A stretch of 14,184 nucleotides of DNA from Sanchytrium tribonematis. Its lineage: Eukaryota > Sanchytriomycota > Sanchytriomycetes > Sanchytriales > Sanchytriaceae. Under the pieces are notes generated by a model. That model was given only the letters and a program-made list of their open reading frames with translations. It did no database searches and was not told the origin of the DNA. This document shows, in pieces, positions 8,301-13,890 of the stretch (position 1 is the stretch's first letter; every line of letters starts with the position of its first letter). A program made the translations under genes and the position numbers. The stretch covers positions 1 to 14,184 of the forward strand of contig JADGIG010000173.1 of assembly GCA_018985235.1 (NCBI GenBank). Direction: 5' to 3'.

Positions 8301-9294
8301 CAAGATCTTCAAAGGATCCACCCAATTGCCGAGGCTGAATGTGTATATTCTTGAAATCACTATCAATAGGGGTATCACTTGAGATATTATGAAGATTTGA
8401 GAATAGCTTATGCTCTTTTGGATTGAATTGAATATTTTTAGAGCATAGATGACTGATAATATCTTGGAAAGAGCAAGGAGTCTTAATATAAATTGGAGTC
8501 GTTCTACCATCAAGCTTGTGTATCCAAATCAGATTCTCTTTTGGTGGATTTGTAATAGATTTGTAGATTGGATTTGGAATTAATTGATTATTGATTGATT
8601 GAATAACAGCCAATCCAGCTTTAGGGGCAAGAGCAGAGTCAACAGATACATTTATTTTAATATCCTTCGTTGCCTTTGTCCATCTCTTCAGTGCCCCTAA
8701 GTGATTTAGAAGATACTTCTTTTTATCTGAGTCATCACAAAGAATGACGACCTCAATAATTTGAGAGTCTCTGCAGCTAGCCAGTTTTGTATCAAGCGAG
8801 ATATCTAATCTTTCATTCTCTCTTGTGACCTTTTTAAGACAATCAATATCAACATTATCCAACGATACTGGGAGAAGATTTTCTAATTCATCACATAATG
8901 TAGCCATATCCGATTTCACAAGGACATTACTGCATTCTTGATCCACATCCCCAGTTTCCTTGTTAACAAGCACCCATTTAATCATGTATTCAACTGGTTT
9001 AAATAATGAATCTGCAGTCTTATCCTGTAGATTTCCAGCAGATTGGGATTCAATGCGGTCTTTATAACTACCCTTTAAGGAGATAATTTGATCCATAATG
9101 TCATTTTTCACATGAAATAATGCTTTCATGTTATAGTTAACCATATAGCCTAAACAAGTGTGATACAGATGATCAAAGAGCTGATAAAATAATACTTTAG
9201 AGATTACATATCTATCATCATTAAAATCATGGCTATTACTCAATTTCAAGCAGTTCTCATGAGCTTTTTGGATTGATTTATCAAAAGTAAACAA
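5362..9294 (-). CDS. LINE ORF2: ubiquitin-like + APE endonuclease + reverse transcriptase + CCHC
   Basis: The frame holds 1310 codons, numbered from TTG at 9292-9294, directly after an in-frame TAA; the first ATG is residue 51. Residues 1-253 are unassigned. A ubiquitin-like domain spans about 254-326 and ends L-G-G. The APE-type endonuclease (about 346-552) has S-Y-N (Asn351), L-T-E (Glu380), G-D-F-N (Asp470, Asn472), Asp518 and S-D-H (Asp543, His544). The reverse transcriptase (about 811-1065) has R-Y-R-P-I-S-L, L-D-L-S-T-A-F-D (Asp900), G-T-P-Q-G-G-T-L-S-P and Y-A-D-D (988-991). A knuckle CX2CX8HX4C lies at 1251-1268. All catalytic positions are present, so the enzyme may be active if translated. 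ORF2 of most APE-type LINEs starts at the endonuclease, so the 345-residue extension is unusual and probably continues the upstream frame. Confidence 0.93.
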   Translation of the reverse strand: MFTFDKSIQKAHENCLKLSNSHDFNDDRYVISKVLFYQLFDHLYHTCLGYMVNYNMKALFHVKNDIMDQIISLKGSYKDRIESQSAGNLQDKTADSLFKPVEYMIKWVLVNKETGDVDQECSNVLVKSDMATLCDELENLLPVSLDNVDIDCLKKVTRENERLDISLDTKLASCRDSQIIEVVILCDDSDKKKYLLNHLGALKRWTKATKDIKINVSVDSALAPKAGLAVIQSINNQLIPNPIYKSITNPPKENLIWIHKLDGRTTPIYIKTPCSFQDIISHLCSKNIQFNPKEHKLFSNLHNISSDTPIDSDFKNIHIQPRQLGGSFEDLVTTDCPIADRLSSLDIVSYNCRGQRNGCLDSELKRLIETYHPSIMHLTEYRVKKDPFIKGYKIYKFKHQLECDRQCIMILNEIEDISLVSQDSLFSHTIRINSDFYSFNYLPPRYRGNLESIKTEMEIGFNKKALFVGDFNQKCPSAQVEFDRHGRNFESYMSDKCYLLKNTPCDSTMVSSLNCFDQVWIHNSLAYKIDSIHVLRNNQTNSDHYPILFKFHLDNPLLVLRNINYSLIKTDLNYREQFVRKLNQNFESFLPNISDLDCNSLWNKFKLSVVDAARKVLPITSFRDRLLTTEYDDRILNLSTKIKRFKRHMKGRRCSGERRTNLKRKIKMAQKNLKVARKTQKNFEFNKYLDKVNIDQSSAYIELCKLRQQRKHQFLKSNIHDAIHYHTNHFSSSDALIWPYRPTAMTQNMLEETNNLFTLERITHMFKTVNSKKASGDSIPVLVYKYLPKSGYEILHSLLLQCYLNQIVPYEWSISQVIEVFKSGDDLNSSRYRPISLISIAFKVYQQVIYYHHYRLKLQPSLRQHGFCQKRSCSTQIHAVLDEIKRCHRVYGQAHCLALDLSTAFDTIKHTDVFNQLQSILPDHDLNVLRNIICDQRFTLKRDSNNNEILMCRGTPQGGTLSPLIFSFVIDRILAEIPNSENRKIFAYADDIFVVSWSLNTLISTTNRVTDQLQSHGFLVNQSKFQFVSSDPLLEEITLNNGISISKQSNLKYLGLFINSEGIDYRSDIAYKVAKANFATSTIQWTNRFLQFRNSYSRFYNGVLMPILCYGIENYTAEGLDELEKHRTKIIKNLHSQKYRYFQMIYNYLSIHNQYRIKLLTFNDQLSNLGYTQINNGNDQDRKAILEANQILMDNYWNSQPQSNRVSVFKTDDKIIKLAKRKNPNHLQKIFDSFLTGRLPPKSLENIQIKCNFCNRNFKNLDHFTDICNGNLPEYISRSTIYRELKSSSEILIISQLKFIRNSTRKVYGN
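8317..8535 (-). other. Ubiquitin-like (beta-grasp) domain with C-terminal Gly-Gly
   Basis: Residues about 254-326 of the LINE frame follow the ubiquitin plan: an opening strand (I-W-I-H-K) and a turn with G-R-T, a second strand (I-Y-I-K-T), a helix (S-F-Q-D-I-I-S-H-L), an H-K-L-F strand where ubiquitin has R-L-I-F, then a final strand (I-H-I-Q-P-R-Q-L-G-G) corresponding to the L-V-L-R-L-R-G-G end of ubiquitin. The length of about 73 residues matches ubiquitin's 76. The Gly-Gly lies about 20 residues before the endonuclease core. The domain call is by eye; cleavage after Gly-Gly is inferred. Confidence 0.68.
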
Positions 9295-9648
9295 TTATGG
9301 CCCGTCACCAATCAAAACTTGTTCTGCTTGCTTATTGTTCAATTTTTGCATACCAAGATCTTCAAATGCATCGATTAACAATTTCATTGACTTACCTTTT
9401 TCTGCAAGCACTGAAATCAGTAGATATTTTGATTTAGCTTTTGTATTCTTAATTTGCTTTACAGCTGGTACAATGTAGTCATAGGATTTAATCAATGAGT
9501 AAATCTGATCCCTATTTACACCAATAGTATCTAAAAAGAGAAATGTGGCGAATTTTAATTCTTTTAGATATTGATTGGAAACAATCTTTTTTAGTTCATT
9601 TTTGTCAGTAAAATGTTTAAGGAGCCCATAAAGTGAAAGAAAGCATCT
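9295..9648 (-). pseudogene. LINE gag-like region, segment between frameshift and stop
   Basis: On the minus strand a frame is open from 9648 to TAA at 9295-9297, in the same phase as ORF2 and separated from it only by that one codon. It is +1 relative to the upstream gag-like frame (9617-10393). The translation looks like real protein: charged and helical, with K-K-I-V-S-N-Q-Y-L-K-E-L and K-Q-I-K-N-T-K-A-K-S-K-Y-L-L-I. It has no ATG in a sensible starting position. It is best read as the middle of a polyprotein broken by one indel (within 9617-9648) and one nonsense change. Confidence 0.6.
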
Positions 9649-10387
9649 TTAAAGTGCTAAGATTTTTTTCAAGAGTAGAGGCTCTACAAACACCAAGTAA
9701 ATCAGCGATATATTTAGTAGTTTTAGGGACATTACTAATAATTCTATTCAAAGCAACGATACGCACAATAGGGGCAGTAGAAACATATTTCTGATTCCAG
9801 TTCTCTTCATTTTCACTTGTAAAGGTTAGTGGAGAGCAAATTTGTTTGAAAATCATTTCTTTTAATTCTTGAATGGATTTGGATTTTAAAATCTTACAGC
9901 ATTGAATATCGTTATTCATGTGTGATTGGGACAGAATATAGTCGCTTTCACAACCAATATGAGTCACACCATAAATAAGTTTTTTAATGACAATTTTGCT
10001 TGGTTTTTCGTGAAAAGCATTAGGGCAAAAGAGTTGAAAACCAGATTCTAACAAATTTGATAAAACATAATCTAAGTGAGAACCATTCTGAGTGGTTTGA
10101 AAATACTTTTCTTCAACTTGATTTGTGAAAGTGTCAAGTTTCGATGGCGCATTTTTTGCCTCAGATTCGCCATCTGATGTTGCCATTACATCACTCTCCA
10201 AATTTGTAATTGAGCATTTGCTGCTTGGTATATCGCTGCCAAAGTCATTCATAGAGATAATTTCTTTATAGTTCTTTCTCGGGATGTTTCGTAGTTCAAT
10301 TTTAACGACATTTTCTTTAAATTTACCAGAAGAATGATCAACTTGATCAAGTTGCGAAATTTCATGATGCAAAATGGAGTCCCTGCG
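9617..10387 (-). pseudogene. LINE gag-like ORF1 region, 5'-truncated
   Basis: The frame is open from the 5' junction to TAA at 9617-9619 and has no ATG near its beginning; the first in-frame ATG is about 40 codons in. This is what a 5'-truncated reverse transcript would leave. The product, about 255 residues, is polar and charged. A segment K-I-E-L-R-N-I-P-R-K near the N-terminus resembles an RRM first strand, but too little follows to call the domain. The C-terminal part (I-A-D-L-L-G-V-C-R) continues into the next segment after a +1 shift. An RNA-binding, particle-forming role is inferred only from its position. Confidence 0.6.
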
Positions 10388-10393
10388 TTGGAT
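10388..10393 (+). repeat. Target-site duplication, right copy (TTGGAT)
   Basis: This is the partner of 5278-5283. The element's 5' end (CGCAGGGACTCC on the minus strand) abuts this copy. Confidence 0.6.
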
Positions 10394-10524
10394 TCAATGA
10401 GGAATTAACAGAAGCAGGATTAGTGAGTATATCTGTAATCGGATATGGAATTGGATTAAATTTAACATGGTATTATAAGCAATACTTGAAAAATAAAGCA
10501 AAAGTGATTCCAATTGAAAAATAA
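10394..10524 (+). pseudogene. Small four-TM protein gene, 3' half
   Basis: Starting in the same phase as the 4989 frame, this fragment reads F-N-E-E-L-T-E-A, then a hydrophobic helix (G-L-V-S-I-S-V-I-G-Y-G-I-G-L), a Y-Y-K-Q-Y-L-K-N-K-A-K basic cytosolic tail and TAA at 10522-10524. AATAAA overlaps this stop (10520-10525), as in other genes here. It has no start of its own and is the orphaned end of the gene interrupted at 5283. Confidence 0.75.
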
Positions 10525-10525
10525 A
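10520..10525 (+). terminator. Poly(A) signal AATAAA overlapping the original stop
   Basis: AATAAA contains the TAA stop of the disrupted gene (10522-10524). This is the original 3' end, now stranded 5.1 kb from the promoter. Confidence 0.45.
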
Positions 10526-10662
10526 ACAATTTCAAGGAGTAAACGCGCAACTTTTTATTCTTCAATTGCATTTAACATGAGCAATGACATCGCGTCACCC
10601 AAAATAACGTCTAGATAGTTGGCATATTTTGGAAATAACAAGCCACAAAGTTCAAAAAAGCG

Positions 10663-11766
10663 ATGTTATACTTTGTTTTTGCTTTACTTTTGACCATCAT
10701 GGTGACGGGTGTGGGCTTTTTAATGTTCTATCTCATGCGTCACCACATTGTCATCAAATACAGACGACCAGAATTAGTACTTGTAGAACAAATCTTTCTA
10801 CTCATCACAGCGTGTTTAGAAACTACTAAAATGGACACCATTTCCCAAGAAATTCCCTGTAAATCCATCTCTATCCCAGTCAGTATCTGTGGATTAACCA
10901 GCTTAGCATTCATCATGGCCAGAATCACGTATGTTTATGGATATTTAGTATCAGAAAAAGAAGGTAAGATTTCATTCCAATTTATGACGCGTTTCTTTTG
11001 GGATAAAGAATTCAAATTAAAGAAATTAAACTTTATTTTGTTGTTGGGTGTGTGGAATGTAGCCAATATTTTATTCAATATCTTTGGATATGCGTCTATT
11101 CAAGAAAATCAAACTTTAGATGCCATTTGTGACAGATTCCCTCAAACAATCACTTATATTGCCAATTATCTAGTGGGTTTATTCATGATTCTATTCAGTA
11201 TCCAAGTGATTCGATTGCGCGTCACAGATAATATTGGAATGACGTATGAATTTCTTTCTGTCACATTTTTTCTCATTTTTTGTGCCGTGTTTGTAGAATT
11301 CTACAATGGCGTCAATCCATCCAATAAAATAGCATACGAGTACATGGTCTACACAGAAACCATGATTTCCATGTTTTTTGGATTATATTTCCCAATGATT
11401 TGTTTGGTATTCCATAAAAATAAAATCCAAAATTACGAATTAATGAGTTGTGATAAATTAAATCCAAATACCAATTGGACGCCAATCTTAAAAACAGCTC
11501 AAAAATTCTTTTGTGAAGAAAATGTTTTATTTTGTATGAGATATTTTGATTATAAAGAACACAAAATTGGATTTGAGAATTTAAATTCACAATTTTTAAT
11601 GGAGTCAAGTCCATTAGAATTGAATATATCTAGTGAAATGCGTGCTAAAGTGCAAGATGCACAAGAACGTGAAAATGCAATTGATGAGATTTATGAGCAT
11701 ATTACTTTATTGATTAAAGACAATATTATGCCATATTTAAACAAGAATAAAGAATCTACTGTCTAA
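10663..11766 (+). CDS. Multi-TM receptor-like protein with C-terminal RGS domain
   Basis: This gene encodes 367 residues. Hydrophobic helices lie at about 2-25, 40-53, 70-96, 122-143, 162-184, 195-214 and 228-250, consistent with seven spans. The cytosolic tail (about 272-360) has the RGS pattern: K-F-F-C-E-E-N-V-L-F-C (the family's FL..E.s.EN..F), F-L-M-E-S-S-P-L-E-L-N-I-S-S-E-M-R (the family's sp..iNis...r) and a final helix ending I-M-P-Y-L. RGS domains accelerate GTP hydrolysis by G-alpha, so this should be a plasma-membrane receptor or scaffold that shuts down G-protein signalling, as in plant RGS1-type 7TM-RGS proteins. ATG 10663 leads straight into TM1. The last 11 bp overlap the convergent gene. 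AATAAA lies inside the coding sequence (11746-11751). Confidence 0.8.
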   Translation: MLYFVFALLLTIMVTGVGFLMFYLMRHHIVIKYRRPELVLVEQIFLLITACLETTKMDTISQEIPCKSISIPVSICGLTSLAFIMARITYVYGYLVSEKEGKISFQFMTRFFWDKEFKLKKLNFILLLGVWNVANILFNIFGYASIQENQTLDAICDRFPQTITYIANYLVGLFMILFSIQVIRLRVTDNIGMTYEFLSVTFFLIFCAVFVEFYNGVNPSNKIAYEYMVYTETMISMFFGLYFPMICLVFHKNKIQNYELMSCDKLNPNTNWTPILKTAQKFFCEENVLFCMRYFDYKEHKIGFENLNSQFLMESSPLELNISSEMRAKVQDAQERENAIDEIYEHITLLIKDNIMPYLNKNKESTV

Positions 11767-12763
11767 TTGTCTTTCTTTTTCTAGAAATGGTCAATTTTTT
11801 GTGCTGCTCTCTGCTCAATGTTTCTGTAGTAAATTGAAATTGATTTGGAGTGGCTGTGCTTGGTGTATTGGGTGTTTTAGCTGATTTTGGAGTTCTAGGA
11901 GTTCTAGGAGTTTTGGGAGTTCTGGGGGTCGTTGGAGTCGTCGTGGGTGTTTTTGGACTACGAGTGATTGTTGACATTTTATAAGTTTTGGGTGTTTTGG
12001 GAGTCTTTGGACTTGGTGATGCACTTGATTTGGTTCTTTTCATGGTTGGAATTGGTGCATCATTGCCATCTGGTGATTTAGCGAATTTCAATATCTCAAT
12101 TTCAAGAGGAGCAGGTTTCTTTTTAACATTTTGTGACTTTCTAGTCGATTTTCTGATTGATTTTCTTGCTGGTTCTGGTTTGGTGATGGTGGATTGCAAT
12201 AAATTTCTCAAATTTCGATATGCTTTTTCTTCAATGGCATCGCTTCCAACTTTTTCTTCTCTTTGAAAATTAGATTTGATAGATTTATGACTATATCTAA
12301 TATCTTTTAATGGATCCTCAAGATCGAACTGGGTGGTTTTGCGTTTATTTCGCGATAATCTAGATAATCTAGAATTTCGAATTTTGTTGCGTATTTTAAT
12401 TTGTGCTCTTCTAATTCGATCAAATCCATAAATATGATGATAAAATAAAACATAGCTGACTAAATGTGCAAAAACGATGCCCATATAGACTGCAATGACA
12501 TCTGGGACGGGATTATCATAAAATACGGTTAATTCATAAATGGCAATTCCAATACCTACTAATACATCGATGCTCAACACGATCTTCTTCCAATTATTAA
12601 ATCTAGTTTGAATAATGATTAAAATGGCAATCCCACTGATGATGGCTACAGCCATAAACTCAGAATCACCTTGTTGTATTTTGAAGATTGAAAAGTATAT
12701 TTTGAGTATGTACCATGCTACTAATATTGATTGTATTACATGAAATTTGATTTTGGAGGTCAT
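11756..12763 (-). CDS. Four-TM protein with TP/SP-rich basic cytosolic tail
   Basis: This gene encodes 335 residues from ATG 12761-12763 (M-T-S-K-I-K). Four hydrophobic helices lie at about 9-27, 34-52, 59-80 and 88-108. A strongly basic stretch (about 117-143, R/K/S) follows, then a long disordered tail. Residues about 250-312 are dense in T-P-K, T-P-R and S-P-K, including many S/T-P-x-K/R sites typical of CDK or other proline-directed kinases. The tail is presumably cytosolic and phosphorylation-controlled. No family is recognised. The frame extends ten codons upstream of the ATG but only from a TTG. The TAG stop lies inside the RGS gene's last codons; AATAAA on this strand (11706-11711) lies within that gene, so the 3' UTR is antisense to it. 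Confidence 0.68.
   Translation of the reverse strand: MTSKIKFHVIQSILVAWYILKIYFSIFKIQQGDSEFMAVAIISGIAILIIIQTRFNNWKKIVLSIDVLVGIGIAIYELTVFYDNPVPDVIAVYMGIVFAHLVSYVLFYHHIYGFDRIRRAQIKIRNKIRNSRLSRLSRNKRKTTQFDLEDPLKDIRYSHKSIKSNFQREEKVGSDAIEEKAYRNLRNLLQSTITKPEPARKSIRKSTRKSQNVKKKPAPLEIEILKFAKSPDGNDAPIPTMKRTKSSASPSPKTPKTPKTYKMSTITRSPKTPTTTPTTPRTPKTPRTPRTPKSAKTPNTPSTATPNQFQFTTETLSREQHKKLTISRKRKTIRQ
11889..11942 (-). repeat. 9-bp coding tandem repeats (T-P-R/K units)
   Basis: On the plus strand this is ggagttcta repeated with drift, about six 9-bp units. On the coding strand each encodes T-P-R, T-P-K or a related triplet. It forms the core of the TP-rich tail. Confidence 0.7.
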
Positions 12764-12991
12764 TCCAAGACTCGTACTTCCAAAAAGAGACAATCACATT
12801 CAAATAATCGTTTAACATCCTGTGATTGGCCACAGGATTGGTAAATTCGAATCCAATATATCTCCCACAATCACAACACGGACTGCACGCAACTGCTTGC
12901 AACTGCTTGCAAATCAAATCGGGCCATAAAATACTATTTTGCCATGTTGCGTCTAGACTCCGAACTATTTTAATCCCTGAAACTTGCAAAA
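12764..12991. promoter_or_regulatory. Divergent promoter region with 10-bp tandem repeat
   Basis: These 228 bp separate the minus-strand four-TM gene from LDH. Two perfect copies of aactgcttgc (12891-12900, 12901-12910) follow a degenerate third, gactgcacgc (12881-12890). The 10-bp period is one helical turn, so proteins bound to each copy would sit on the same DNA face. An AT-rich ATAAAATA lies at 12926-12933. GCGTCTAGAC (12949-12958) resembles ACGTCTAGAT at 10607-10616 upstream of the RGS gene. A plus/minus frame across this spacer has no protein features. Confidence 0.5.
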
Positions 12992-13882
12992 ATGGTCCAT
13001 CCTCATCATATTTCCATTATTGGTGCTGGTTCAGTTGGTGCTACAGTCGCATATGCACTGATTTTGCATAAAGTAGCAGCATTGATCCATTTAATTGACC
13101 CACAAGAGAATGTTGTCAAAGGGCAAATTTATGATTTAGAAGACGCATTGTTTTTAAGCAACACAAAAGTCATTGCAGGTCAACAATCAGATGCCAGTCA
13201 ATCTGACATCATCATTATTACAGCAGGCGCCAAACAAAAACCAGGAGAAAGTAGAGATGATCTAATTGATCGTAATTTATCCATTCTCAAGTCTATTTTA
13301 TCCTCATTTACGCCTAAACCAGATGCAGTCATCATTTTAGTAAGTAATCCAGTAGATATTCTCACTCAATATGCTCAGAAACTAACTAATTTGCCAAAAA
13401 ATCAAGTGATTGGAAGTGGCACATTTTTGGATTCAATGCGCTTAAGAACTCATTTATCCCATTCATTGAATATTCAAGAAAATGCCATTCATGCCTATGT
13501 ACTAGGTGCACATGGTGACCATCAATTCGTAGGTTGGACTGCTGCGAAAGTAGCTGGGAATCCAATCAATGTGGAAAACAAGTCAGAAATTGCCAAAGCT
13601 GTGATGCGCAAAGCATATGATATTATTGATTTAAAAGGCGCAACTTACTTTGGAATTGGTGCATGTGTTGCATCTCTCTGTCAAAGCATTTTGTTGGATC
13701 AAAAAAGCATCAGACCCATTTCTGTGTTTCATCCAAAATACGATTGCGTTTTGAGTTGGCCATGTGTTGTGGGGTGCAACGGAGCAGAGAAAGTAGTTGA
13801 CATTCCATTAAATGATGAAGAAATGGAGAAATTAAAGATTTGTGTGGACAGCATCCAAAAATCAACTAGCAAATTCGAATAA
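12992..13882 (+). CDS. ldh: NAD-dependent L-lactate dehydrogenase
   Basis: This gene encodes 296 residues, slightly short for the family (about 310-330). It interconverts pyruvate and L-lactate with NADH, in the cytosol (no targeting peptide is seen). The Rossmann motif G-A-G-S-V-G is at 11-16, with Asp36 for NAD preference. The substrate loop A-G-A-K-Q-K-P-G-E-S-R has Gln82, the LDH marker (malate dehydrogenases have Arg), and catalytic Arg88. S-N-P-V-D is at 118-122, F-L-D-S-M-R-L-R supplies Asp147 and Arg150, the catalytic histidine is His174, and K-G-A-T has Thr218. The usual G-E-H-G-D-S reads G-A-H-G-D-H: Glu173 is Ala and the Ser is His. The start follows an A-rich AAAA-ATG context. The stop lies 8 bp from the convergent H2B stop. 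Confidence 0.92.
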   Translation: MVHPHHISIIGAGSVGATVAYALILHKVAALIHLIDPQENVVKGQIYDLEDALFLSNTKVIAGQQSDASQSDIIIITAGAKQKPGESRDDLIDRNLSILKSILSSFTPKPDAVIILVSNPVDILTQYAQKLTNLPKNQVIGSGTFLDSMRLRTHLSHSLNIQENAIHAYVLGAHGDHQFVGWTAAKVAGNPINVENKSEIAKAVMRKAYDIIDLKGATYFGIGACVASLCQSILLDQKSIRPISVFHPKYDCVLSWPCVVGCNGAEKVVDIPLNDEEMEKLKICVDSIQKSTSKFE

Positions 13883-13883
13883 A
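13878..13883 (+). terminator. Poly(A) signal AATAAA overlapping the LDH stop
   Basis: AATAAA includes the TAA stop (13880-13882). The cleavage site must fall inside the convergent H2B coding region. Confidence 0.55.
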
Positions 13884-13890
13884 TTTGAGA

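Larger units (their letters stand above)
5284..10387 (-). mobile_element. Non-LTR (LINE) retrotransposon, APE endonuclease type, 5'-truncated
   Basis: The element is about 5.1 kb and lies antisense to the host gene it disrupts. In element order: a gag-like region open to the very 5' junction without an ATG; a frameshift and a stop; a long frame with a ubiquitin-like domain, APE endonuclease, reverse transcriptase and CCHC knuckle; a 78-bp 3' UTR. The 3' end reads ...AATAAATTTATTCTTATT with no long poly(A). Flanking TTGGAT repeats fit target-primed insertion with a 6-bp duplication. The absence of a 5' UTR and start codon indicates 5' truncation. No RNase H domain is visible. The clade is uncertain (L1-, Tad1- or Jockey-like cannot be separated by eye). 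Confidence 0.88.

Noticed and set aside
8250-8513. 87-codon minus-strand frame inside the LINE
   Set aside because: It is a shifted reading of the Ubl/endonuclease junction; the main frame has clear domains there.
5327-10390. tgcgttg at 5327-5333 and 10384-10390 as target-site duplication
   Set aside because: Placing the junctions there does not restore any host reading frame, whereas TTGGAT at 5278/10388 restores it exactly.
11988-12266. 92-codon plus-strand frame within the TP-tail gene
   Set aside because: It is complementary to the Ser/Thr/Pro/Lys-rich coding sequence and is explained by that gene's biased composition.
12666-12989. 107-codon minus-strand frame across the LDH upstream spacer
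   Set aside because: It overlaps the N-terminal helices of the four-TM gene in another phase and runs through promoter repeats without protein character.
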